From: Thermococcus sp. | GTDB taxonomy: Archaea > Methanobacteriota_B > Thermococci > Thermococcales > Thermococcaceae | Direction: 5' to 3' | DNA: 14,323 bases | Assembly (NCBI GenBank): GCA_027074805.1 | Contig: JALTCK010000167.1 | Coordinates: 1 to 14,323 of the forward strand | In this document: positions 5,944 to 12,027 of the stretch, in pieces | How the letters are laid out: each line of letters opens with the position of its first letter | How positions within the stretch are numbered: position 1 is the first letter of the stretch | Notes under the pieces: model-generated | What the model saw: only the letters and a program-made list of their open reading frames with translations | Databases searched by the model: none | Told to the model about the DNA's origin: nothing | Position numbers and translations under genes: made by a program

Positions 5944-8628
5944 ATGTCCCTCTTCGAAGTACTCAAACCACTAAAGTCCGAGATCGCCAGGGTTCACGTC
6001 TTCCCGCCGAGCGAGGGGGAGTTCGGCGGGTTCGCCTTCAACAATCCAGAGATAAACGCCCTTCTCGACGAGCTCGGCTTTACCCTTTACAGACACCAAG
6101 TTGAAGCCCTTGAAAAGCTCTACTCTGGCAAAAACATCGTGGTAACCACCCCAACAGCCAGCGGGAAGAGCGAGGTTTTTAGGCTGGCCATCTTCGACTC
6201 CTACCTCTCGGACCCGCGGAAAACCTACCTCCTGGTTTACCCCACCAGGGCTTTAATAAACAACCAGTACGAGAAGTTCTCCCTCCAAGATCTCGCCTTC
6301 TACCGCATAACCGGGAACCACATACACGCGAGAATTCTCACCGGAGACGTGTCATGGAGCGAGAGGAGGGAGTTAATCCGCGAGAAGCCAAGGGTGGTGT
6401 TCACAACCCCTGACATGCTCCACTACAACATCCTGCGGAGATGGAGGAACTACGAGTGGCTCTTGAGGAACCTGCGTTATCTGGTTGTTGACGAGCTCCA
6501 TGTCTATCGCGGAGTCTTCGGGAGCAACGCAGCGTGGCTCTTCAAACGCTTACTTTTCAGGCTAAAGCGCCTCGGAGTGAAGCCCCAGATAATAGCGCTC
6601 TCGGCGACGCTGAGGAACCCGGAGGAATTCGCGGAAAAGCTGTTCAGAACTGAGTTTGAGGCAGTAACAAGGGCATCAAATCCCTTCCCGCGCAGGTATC
6701 TGGTGCTCTTCGAGCCGAGGAACCTCGAGGAGAGGCAGTTCTTGAAGGCGACCGTCGAGAGGCTCGCCGATAATGGCATTAAAACCCTCGTCTTCTTTGA
6801 CAGCAGGAAGGGGACCGAAAAGCTCCTCCGCTTCCTTCTAAACTCGCCAGCTTTTTCTATGACGAGCACCTACAAGGGAACTTTGCCAAAGAACGTCCGC
6901 TGGGAGATAGAGCGGGACTTCAAGGAGGGAAAGCTTCTGGTTCTACTGACCACCAATGCCCTTGAGCTCGGTATTGACATAGGTGGCCTTGACGCGGTAG
7001 TCAACTACGGCATTCCTCCGGACGGATTATTCTCCCTTATCCAGCGCTTCGGTAGAGCTGGGAGGCAGGCTGATCGTGAAGCCCTCAATGCTATCGTTTT
7101 GAGGAAGAACGGCCTCGACTACTACTACCGCGAGCACTTCGACGAGCTCGTTGAGAGGCTTGAGAAGGGTATAATCGAGTACATGCCAGTGAAGACAGAC
7201 AACGAGCGCATAGCCGAGAAGCACCTCCACTACCTGCTCACCGAACTCGGAATCGTCGACTGGGACGAGCTGGATGAGTTCGAGAGGAAGATCGCCGAAA
7301 AGCTTGTCATAGAGCGCAGGGCCGACCTTAAGAAGAACCCTCTAACTGGAAAGCTCGAACTCCGCCTCAGAAAACCGGCTTTCAGCTACTCCTCGCTGAG
7401 GACAGCCAGCGACGAGAGCTTCTTCCTGGTGAAGGACGAGCCCTGGATAAGGGGCAAGCTGATGGAAAAGGCATCGACGCGTGAGATGCTCAACTTCATC
7501 AGCTGGCTCAAGCTCAAGGGGTACGTCATAGAGGAGGTTGACACGGACGAGTACCACCGCTCGCTCTTGCCAGGAATGGCATACTTTTCCAGGGGAGAGC
7601 TCTACATGGCTAAGGACCGCCTGAGCCTCGGCAACTTCCACTTCGTCTTCGCAAGGCAGCTCAACCGCCTCTGGGACGTTGAAACCTTCGTCTCCAAGAG
7701 GGAGGAGGTCGAGATACTCGAGATTTCTGATACAAAGACCTACAAAGGCGTTGAGATAGGCCTTGGGAGGCTTCGCGTCAGGCACGTCTACACGGGCTAC
7801 GCCGTCAAGGGGCTCGACACAGGCAACTACGTGGCCGAGCTGATGAGGCTCAGGGAGGAGGGAATTCTAAAGGGCGAAGTCTTCTCGCCAGCCACCGGGG
7901 AGAGGGTCGAGGAAGAGGACTTCTCGATACTCAACTGGGAGAGGTTCGCGAAGGTCGAGTTCGCGGAGCCCCATGTGAGGGAGTTCGAGACCGAGGGAAT
8001 TTGGCTCGTCTTCCCGGATTCGATTAGGGAGGTCTCTGCCGAGGAGTTCCGAGAGTTCTTCGGTAGGACGGCGGAGAAGGGGTACGAGGATATTTCTTTC
8101 CACCTTTACGAAACCCTCGACAGGAGGAAGCTCTTCCCCCTTTATCTTGGAAGCACGAGCTTCGTTATCAGAAAAACGATAGGCGACGCCCTCCAGAAGG
8201 CCGGGATAAAGGACGAGGAGCTGGCCTTTGCGATCAAGAAGATGGTTGACAGCAAGGACGGAATTGGAAGCGCGCTCCACGCGATGGAGCACAACCTCAT
8301 CAAGATAGCGCCGATCTTCACCTACGTCGACTCGAGGGAGCTCGGCGGCTACAGCTACGCGAGCTTTCCGGGGGAGCCCTACGCCGGACGGCCACTAGTT
8401 TTCATCTACGACGGCAACGAGGGCGGAGCAGGTTTGGCTGGAATCATCTACGAGAACATTGAGAAGCTGATGGAGAGGAGCCTCGAGCACCTTAGGGGAT
8501 GCTCCTGCAGGGACGGCTGTCCCGTCTGCGTCCTCTCGCCGAAGTGCGGAACCTTCAACGAGTTCCTCGACAAGTGGGCGGCGATAAGGGCCTGGGAGAG
8601 GATTCTGGAGGAAGAAAAAAGCGAGTGA
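5944..8628 (+). CDS. Superfamily 2 DExH helicase with C-terminal cysteine cluster (Hrq1/MrfA type)
   Basis: An 894-residue ATP-dependent helicase. Core motifs in order: YRHQVEAL with Q52; motif I TTPTASGKS at 68-76; Ia YPTRALINNQ at 99-108; motif II DELH at 183-186; motif III SAT at 220-222; motif V TTNALELGIDIGG at 336-348; and motif VI QRFGRAGR at 367-374. The C-terminal region (about 600-869) ends in CSCRDGCPVC plus a further C at 868 (Cys 853, 855, 859, 862, 868), the metal-binding end of the DUF1998/MZB domain found in Hrq1 and in bacterial MrfA. In those proteins the enzyme translocates 3'-5' on DNA and acts in crosslink or mitomycin-type damage repair; a similar repair role is an inference here. 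All core motifs are intact. The gene is codon-biased to GC-ending codons, starts 35 bp after the CWB2 gene and has its own TATA box. It is not Lhr, which has a different C-terminal layout. Confidence 0.9.
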   Translation: MSLFEVLKPLKSEIARVHVFPPSEGEFGGFAFNNPEINALLDELGFTLYRHQVEALEKLYSGKNIVVTTPTASGKSEVFRLAIFDSYLSDPRKTYLLVYPTRALINNQYEKFSLQDLAFYRITGNHIHARILTGDVSWSERRELIREKPRVVFTTPDMLHYNILRRWRNYEWLLRNLRYLVVDELHVYRGVFGSNAAWLFKRLLFRLKRLGVKPQIIALSATLRNPEEFAEKLFRTEFEAVTRASNPFPRRYLVLFEPRNLEERQFLKATVERLADNGIKTLVFFDSRKGTEKLLRFLLNSPAFSMTSTYKGTLPKNVRWEIERDFKEGKLLVLLTTNALELGIDIGGLDAVVNYGIPPDGLFSLIQRFGRAGRQADREALNAIVLRKNGLDYYYREHFDELVERLEKGIIEYMPVKTDNERIAEKHLHYLLTELGIVDWDELDEFERKIAEKLVIERRADLKKNPLTGKLELRLRKPAFSYSSLRTASDESFFLVKDEPWIRGKLMEKASTREMLNFISWLKLKGYVIEEVDTDEYHRSLLPGMAYFSRGELYMAKDRLSLGNFHFVFARQLNRLWDVETFVSKREEVEILEISDTKTYKGVEIGLGRLRVRHVYTGYAVKGLDTGNYVAELMRLREEGILKGEVFSPATGERVEEEDFSILNWERFAKVEFAEPHVREFETEGIWLVFPDSIREVSAEEFREFFGRTAEKGYEDISFHLYETLDRRKLFPLYLGSTSFVIRKTIGDALQKAGIKDEELAFAIKKMVDSKDGIGSALHAMEHNLIKIAPIFTYVDSRELGGYSYASFPGEPYAGRPLVFIYDGNEGGAGLAGIIYENIEKLMERSLEHLRGCSCRDGCPVCVLSPKCGTFNEFLDKWAAIRAWERILEEEKSE

Positions 8629-8636
8629 TGGCGGGA

Positions 8637-8641
8637 TTTTT
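8637..8641 (+). terminator. Oligo-T terminator after the helicase gene
   Basis: A T5 run nine bases after the TGA stop. It is followed by TATGC, so it could also be read as a TATA-like element, but no gene starts at the right distance downstream. Confidence 0.4.
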
Positions 8642-8651
8642 ATGCACCCTG

Positions 8652-8685
8652 CTCTTTACACTCATATGTAAATTACAAAGAGTGT
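8652..8685. repeat. Overlapping inverted repeats able to form alternative hairpins
   Basis: Three 6-bp perfect inverted repeats share the same bases: TTTACA 8655-8660 with TGTAAA 8667-8672 (loop CTCATA); CTCTTT 8652-8657 with AAAGAG 8677-8682; and ACACTC 8658-8663 with GAGTGT 8680-8685. They exclude one another because they reuse bases. The site lies in the 197-bp gap between the helicase and the membrane protein gene, just after the helicase terminator. It may be a transcript-end structure, a regulator site or chance. Confidence 0.35.
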
Positions 8686-8783
8686 AGATTAGTGCTCCTC
8701 GACTTGCAAGGAAGGGTTGTCATAGGTTGCCCCATCGATAAAGGCACATCTCCTTCGATTCGACAGCAGGAAGGATAAAAACT

Positions 8784-8793
8784 CTTAAATAAG
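8784..8793 (+). promoter_or_regulatory. TATA box for the two-helix membrane protein gene
   Basis: CTTAAATAAG preceded by an A-rich BRE-like stretch (GATAAAAACT), centred about 37 bp upstream of the ATG at 8826. Confidence 0.65.
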
Positions 8794-8825
8794 AAACTAT
8801 CTATAGCAAACTTGGGGTGAGCATA

Positions 8826-9113
8826 ATGGATTTCGCACTATTCATGGAAAGATATGGTTACAAGATACTGCTCTTGTTCATGGTCTCAGTGGTTCTCACC
8901 ATAGTTATATTCCCATGGGCAGTAGCGACATTTGAGGTTTTCAAAACAGGGGGATTAGGGGCTGTGACTCTTTTAGCCGCCATATTTACAGCCGTAATGG
9001 TAGCATGGCTGGGCTACACTGCGTTGTTTGGACGCTTTTCAGAGGCAATATATGCCCGCCGCCAGTCCCCCACCAAGAGAGAGGTTAAAAAGATAAAGGA
9101 TGCGGGAAAGTAA
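8826..9113 (+). CDS. Small membrane protein with two transmembrane helices, unknown function
   Basis: A 95-residue protein that I do not recognise. It has two hydrophobic segments, about residues 13-36 (ILLLFMVSVVLTIVIFPW) and 44-67 (GAVTLLAAIFTAVMVAWLGY), joined by a short loop, and a basic C-terminal tail (YARRQSPTKREVKKIK). By the positive-inside rule the tail should face the cytoplasm, and with two helices so should the N-terminus. The frame opens at GTG 8817, but GGGGTGA lies five bases before ATG 8826, which is the better start. It has its own TATA box, and it is convergent with the IMPACT-family gene, 74 bp away. There is no domain evidence for a partner. Confidence 0.7.
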   Translation: MDFALFMERYGYKILLLFMVSVVLTIVIFPWAVATFEVFKTGGLGAVTLLAAIFTAVMVAWLGYTALFGRFSEAIYARRQSPTKREVKKIKDAGK

Positions 9114-9187
9114 AGGTTCCCGACATTTTGTCTTGTTGGCTCATGATTTACGTATGTTAGCGGGAGTTCGAAATCTAGATAAGGAAA

Positions 9188-9793
9188 TTAAATAATCCCT
9201 TTAGTTTTTACCTTCCCTTTAGTCTTTTCTTCCAAAAGCCTCATTAGCTTCTCCGCTTCATCCTTCCTCGTTTCGATCGTAAACTTTACTAGTCCCCCAT
9301 ATTCCTCCCCAACTATCCTTCCACCGGCTTTCTCAACAGTTTCCCTGACGATATGAAAGAGGTTGTAAGGAAAGATCACATCAAACTGTCCCGTCTCGTA
9401 GACCTCAATGATTCCTGCGTTTTCAATGGCTAAGCTTGCTGTATCGCTGTAGGCTCTAACCAGGCCCCCGTAGCCGAGCTTTATCCCTCCAAAGTAACGC
9501 GTGACGACCACAACGATATTGGTTAACCTCCTGTTCTGAATTAGCTTGAGCACTGATCTTCCTGCCGAGCCTTTTGGCTCTCCATCGTCATCGTAGCTAA
9601 CGCTGAAGTTCTTCCTGTCATTGATTAAGTAGGCGGAAACGTTGTGTGTTGCGTCTATGTGGTGAGACTTTATCTTCTCGATGAAGGCTCTTGCTTCTCC
9701 CTTCGTACTGGCCGGAGAAGCGTATCCTATGAAAATGGACTTCTTAACTACGAGCTTGGCGCTACCGAAGCCCTTCAGAGTTCTATAATTCAC
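9188..9793 (-). CDS. YigZ/IMPACT family protein (UPF0029 plus DUF1949)
   Basis: A 201-residue soluble protein. The N-terminal domain (about 18-125) carries the family signature: SYDDDGEPKGSAGRSVL, then VVVVTRYFGGIKLGYGGLVRAYSD. The C-terminal domain (about 137-195) fits the ferredoxin-like DUF1949. The length matches bacterial YigZ (about 200). The N-terminal domain is shared with eukaryotic IMPACT/Yih1, which act in the Gcn2 translational stress response; no Gcn2 is known in archaea, so the role here is open, though the domain pair suggests nucleic acid or translation contact. The start is GTG 9793, with GGGGGTAA about eight bases upstream that overlaps the stop of the preceding gene. The 7-bp gap from the HAD gene implies one transcript and probably coupled translation. 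Confidence 0.9.
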   Translation of the reverse strand: MNYRTLKGFGSAKLVVKKSIFIGYASPASTKGEARAFIEKIKSHHIDATHNVSAYLINDRKNFSVSYDDDGEPKGSAGRSVLKLIQNRRLTNIVVVVTRYFGGIKLGYGGLVRAYSDTASLAIENAGIIEVYETGQFDVIFPYNLFHIVRETVEKAGGRIVGEEYGGLVKFTIETRKDEAEKLMRLLEEKTKGKVKTKGII

Positions 9794-9800
9794 CCCGTGT

Positions 9801-10247
9801 TTACCCCCTCAGCGTTGCGATGAGTTTCTTCTCGTCCAGAAGCATTGTTATTGCATCCTTGACGTCCTTCACTACTATGTCACTCGCGAGGAGTGCATCG
9901 GTTGTTGCACCCTCCGGCCCAATGACACAGAAAGCCAACTCCGCCGCCTCAAGCATGGACACATCGTTGTTGCCGTTTCCGACGGCTGCATAGGGGGAAT
10001 ACTCTTTAGCTCTCTTTGCCTTTTCCTCCCCGCTGGAGACCCTCTCAATTCTAACCGGGAGGTCTTTAAGCTCCTCTTCCAGTGTTCCAAATGTATCAGC
10101 ACTTAAAACAACGACTGTATATCTGTCTGCAAGTCTTTTTAGAAGTTCCTTCACATTTTCTGGCACCTTTCCTTTAGTTCCAAGCGTTCCGTTTAAGTCG
10201 AAGATAACGGCAGTAAACTCAAGTTCCCCATAGTTTGGAATCTCCAT
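9801..10247 (-). CDS. HAD-superfamily phosphatase-like protein (soluble P-type ATPase-like)
   Basis: A 148-residue minimal HAD protein. Motif I is FDLNGTLG with nucleophile D17; motif II is VVLSAD with S49; a Lys in GEEKAKRAK (76-80 region) can serve as motif III; and motif IV is GNGNNDVSML at 90-99. The second acid of the usual DxDGT is replaced by N19. This is the pattern of P-type ATPase-related soluble HAD proteins rather than classic phosphatases, where that Asp is the general acid. There is no cap insertion, so substrates would have to be large or open; the true substrate is unknown. ATG 10247 has GGTGG upstream and a TATA box 36 bp away. It is the first gene of a two-gene transcript with the YigZ/IMPACT gene. 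Confidence 0.85.
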   Translation of the reverse strand: MEIPNYGELEFTAVIFDLNGTLGTKGKVPENVKELLKRLADRYTVVVLSADTFGTLEEELKDLPVRIERVSSGEEKAKRAKEYSPYAAVGNGNNDVSMLEAAELAFCVIGPEGATTDALLASDIVVKDVKDAITMLLDEKKLIATLRG

Positions 10248-10277
10248 TCAAACCACCAGGGTCATATTAGGTGTAAG

Positions 10278-10286
10278 GTTTTTAAG
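10278..10286 (-). promoter_or_regulatory. TATA box for the HAD-IMPACT pair, possibly bidirectional
   Basis: CTTAAAAAC on the minus strand, centred about 35 bp upstream of the HAD start. The surrounding 15 bases match the ABCE1 promoter element at 4412-4426 except for one base. On the plus strand the element is 72 bp from the PAP2 gene start, so use in that direction would give a leader of about 45 bases. Confidence 0.6.
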
Positions 10287-10353
10287 GGTTGAACCATGAC
10301 TTGTATCGATAAGAGTTGGGTTGATTAAGGGGGTAACTATCGGGGGTTGAAGT

Positions 10354-11169
10354 ATGGAATGGCTGCGGAGACGGCTCTCCGATCCAGAGATTCTCATAAG
10401 ACTAAACGGTTTTTTCCTCAGTTATTTTGGGTGGATGGCCTTTGGAATTCTCTATGGGTTTCTTGGTCGGTGGAGTGTTGATATGACCTCCGCGTTCCTC
10501 AACCTTCCATTTACCTCCAAGGCATTTGTCCTTGAAGTGATTCACTTCACTAAGTCGATCCCGCCTCTATACGGTCTTTTCACGATTGTGTACTACATTG
10601 GTTTTACGGGTTCTATAGGGTTTATGGTGGTGTATCTGCTCGTCTATCTCAAGGACCTTGATACCTCAGATAAACTTCTTGCTAGTTACATATTCTCTTA
10701 CATATTTGCAGGAATGACCTACATGGTCTTTCACATCTACGCCCCCCACGTTGTGTACCACCTTTCGGGATACACCTCTGATAACACGCTACTGACTCGG
10801 CAGGAATTCGTCTTGCCCTCTCTCCATAACACCATAATAACCGTAAACATTATTCTGCTCTGGAGGCACAGGCATAAACTCGGTGCAAAGTTTCTTATCA
10901 TTGTAAATGCATTGATACCTTTTGCAACATTCTTCCTAGGCCATCACTGGATATATGACATCATTTCAGGCTTTGCATTGGGGACCTTTGTCTGCTGGCT
11001 TTCTGGGGAAGTTGGTATGGGGATCCCCAGGAGGCTTTATGATTGGGAGCTTTCATCACTGAGAAAGATAACGGTATTGAACTTCGTCCTCATGCTGATA
11101 CTTCTCCTTATAGCAATAAATCCTGCCAAGATAGTGGAGATCATGAACGGGCTCATATCAACCCCCTGA
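10354..11169 (+). CDS. PAP2-family integral membrane phosphatase/phosphotransferase (IPC synthase-like)
   Basis: A 271-residue protein with about six hydrophobic segments (roughly 18-38, 70-100, 108-128, 157-171, 178-196, 200-216) plus one near the C-terminus (243-260). Catalytic motifs of the PAP2 fold are PSLHN at 155-159 and GHHWIYDIISG at 196-206, giving H158, H198 and D202 as nucleophile-relay residues. The Arg of the classic SRx5Hx3D motif is absent, and the KX6RP motif is not visible. This layout is that of the PAP2_3 branch, which includes inositol phosphorylceramide (Aur1-like) synthases, rather than of simple PAP2 phosphatases. Substrates in archaea could be polyprenyl or ether-lipid phosphates, or inositol phosphates; this is inference. 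The ATG follows GGGGGTTGA. The gene is divergent from the HAD gene and upstream of a tRNA gene on the same strand. Confidence 0.8.
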   Translation: MEWLRRRLSDPEILIRLNGFFLSYFGWMAFGILYGFLGRWSVDMTSAFLNLPFTSKAFVLEVIHFTKSIPPLYGLFTIVYYIGFTGSIGFMVVYLLVYLKDLDTSDKLLASYIFSYIFAGMTYMVFHIYAPHVVYHLSGYTSDNTLLTRQEFVLPSLHNTIITVNIILLWRHRHKLGAKFLIIVNALIPFATFFLGHHWIYDIISGFALGTFVCWLSGEVGMGIPRRLYDWELSSLRKITVLNFVLMLILLLIAINPAKIVEIMNGLISTP

Positions 11170-11175
11170 GTAAAA

Positions 11176-11184
11176 CTTATAAAT
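11176..11184 (+). promoter_or_regulatory. TATA box for tRNA-Thr
   Basis: CTTATAAAT with the BRE-like TAAAA before it, centred 30 bp upstream of the mature tRNA 5' end. It is one of the best promoter matches in the window and starts within ten bases of the PAP2 stop codon. Confidence 0.75.
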
Positions 11185-11209
11185 GGCAAGAGGGCCTTAT
11201 AACTCGAGT

Positions 11210-11286
11210 GCCGGGGTAGCCTAGCTCGGCAGGGCGGCGGACTCGTAATCCGCAGGTCGCGGGTTCAAATCCCGCTCCCGGCTCCA
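11210..11286 (+). tRNA. tRNA-Thr (anticodon CGU)
   Basis: A 77-nt tRNA including an encoded 3' CCA. The acceptor stem pairs GCCGGGG with TCCCGGC (last pair G-T). The D arm is around GCCTAGCTCGGCAGGGC. The anticodon stem GCGGA/TCCGC encloses the loop CTCGTAA, giving anticodon CGU for the threonine codon ACG. The T arm is GCGGG TTCAAAT CCCGC. The discriminator base is T (U73), as usual for archaeal tRNA-Thr. No intron is present. Confidence 0.97.
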
Positions 11287-11289
11287 CAC

Positions 11290-11312
11290 AAACTTTTTCT
11301 GGCGAAAAGTTT
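11290..11312 (+). terminator. Hairpin and oligo-T terminator behind tRNA-Thr
   Basis: AAACTTTT (11290-11297) and AAAAGTTT (11305-11312) form a perfect 8-bp inverted repeat with a 7-base loop (TCTGGCG), starting four bases after the CCA. The T5 run inside the left arm (11294-11298) is a likely stop signal for archaeal RNA polymerase. Confidence 0.55.
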
Positions 11313-11397
11313 AGTTAAATGAACATTGAGGAGTCCCTGCACTTTTAACTGGAGTTTAGACTTTGGACTTTCATGTTACAGGATGGAGGGAACAGGG

Positions 11398-11832
11398 TTA
11401 CCACGTGCTCATCAGGCTCCTTATTTCAACGTGTACAGAAACTGGTGTCCTCTCTCCTTCAGGTATCACGAGGAGGTAAAGAGGTCCGTCGACTGGGAAT
11501 CTCCATACCTTGCTAAGGTGAGTTACATGCTCCTCCAGGAAGAGGCACATGCCAGAACCCGCCTTTATCATTCCTTCGCCGTTTCCTTTAGTTATACACA
11601 CTGTTACTGGATGATTAGAGTTAACGGAGAAGTAAATGACTGACCAAGAGGTTCCATCAATCTCGTACATGGCAATTTCGCCTGGGTGGAGTGTGATTTC
11701 ATTTTCATGTCCTGATAGGACCATGCTAACACCGGTTATCCCTAGGGTTAGCATGATTGTTAGTGCCAAAACTATAGCATCCTCCCCCATCCTTACATGA
11801 AGTCTGGAGAGTGTGGGGGAGATCATTTTCAT
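11398..11832 (-). CDS. Membrane-anchored extracellular protein of unknown function
   Basis: A 144-residue protein that I do not recognise. Residues 17-40 (EDAIVLALTIMLTLGITGVS) form a membrane helix preceded by basic residues, so the rest (41-144) should lie outside the cell. The outer part alternates hydrophobic and polar residues and is probably a small beta-sandwich (EITLHPGEIAMYEIDG, then VIYFSV, PVTVCITKG, PLYLLVIPEG, PVSVHVEIR). Cys 79 and Cys 96 could form a disulfide. The frame is open to GTG 11841, but GAGGTGAT overlaps that codon and places the ribosome at ATG 11832 (ATG 11826 also possible). The N-terminal segment resembles a type II anchor or the N-terminal helix of archaellin/pilin-like proteins, but I see no clear class III cleavage site. 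It is a single gene with its own promoter. Confidence 0.7.
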   Translation of the reverse strand: MKMISPTLSRLHVRMGEDAIVLALTIMLTLGITGVSMVLSGHENEITLHPGEIAMYEIDGTSWSVIYFSVNSNHPVTVCITKGNGEGMIKAGSGMCLFLEEHVTHLSKVWRFPVDGPLYLLVIPEGERTPVSVHVEIRSLMSTW

Positions 11833-11866
11833 TTTCATCACCTCTACTATTATTTTAGTTGAACTT

Positions 11867-11877
11867 CTATTTAAATC
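11867..11877 (-). promoter_or_regulatory. TATA box for the membrane-anchored protein gene
   Basis: GATTTAAATAG on the minus strand, centred 40 bp upstream of ATG 11832. A strong match in a very AT-rich spacer. Confidence 0.65.
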
Positions 11878-11910
11878 TTATGCTTTAAGTTCCAAAGAAT
11901 TCAAAAAATT

Positions 11911-11939
11911 GTTACTAAAATTTAACAACGTTGCTAAAA
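11911..11939 (+). repeat. Direct repeat pair upstream of the DMT transporter
   Basis: GTTACTAAAA (11911-11920) and GTTGCTAAAA (11930-11939) match at nine of ten bases and are offset by 19 bp, close to two turns of the DNA helix. An 8-bp palindrome CAACGTTG (11926-11933) overlaps the second copy. Together they look like tandem binding sites for a dimeric regulator, lying about 64-92 bp upstream of the DMT TATA box centre. Confidence 0.35.
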
Positions 11940-11960
11940 CTTGAGAAAATTGAGCTTTCA

Positions 11961-11986
11961 CCAAGGGTTTGGTATACAAACCAAGG
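11961..11986 (+). repeat. Candidate operator: palindrome flanked by a direct repeat
   Basis: GGTTTG (11966-11971) and CAAACC (11977-11982) are perfect inverted arms around GTATA. CCAAGG occurs at both edges (11961-11966 and 11981-11986), 20 bp apart. The centre lies 29 bp upstream of the DMT TATA box, a position typical of an archaeal activator site. It does not match the TATCAC-N5-GTGATA site of TrmB-type regulators. Confidence 0.4.
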
Positions 11987-11998
11987 AATCGGAATTAA

Positions 11999-12007
11999 TT
12001 TATAAAT
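11999..12007 (+). promoter_or_regulatory. TATA box for the DMT transporter (leaderless transcript)
   Basis: TTTATAAAT centred 25 bp upstream of ATG 12028. The spacing leaves no room for a leader and there is no ribosome binding site, so the start codon should be at or next to the transcript end. Confidence 0.75.
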
Positions 12008-12027
12008 CCCGAACTTCAAGTGCCTCT

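Noticed and set aside
7867..8292. Long antisense ORFs within the helicase (also at 6504-6869 and 7342-7785)
   Set aside because: These are shadows of a strongly codon-biased gene; the sense frame has all helicase motifs.
8759..8775. Short match (GACAGCAGGAAGG) between the spacer near 8762 and the helicase gene at 6799-6811
   Set aside because: Thirteen bases, not extending on either side and in different reading context; most likely chance.
11941..12027. N-terminal extension of the DMT transporter from 11941
   Set aside because: The extension starts at a TTG, spans the palindrome and TATA box, and is polar with no similarity to EamA proteins.
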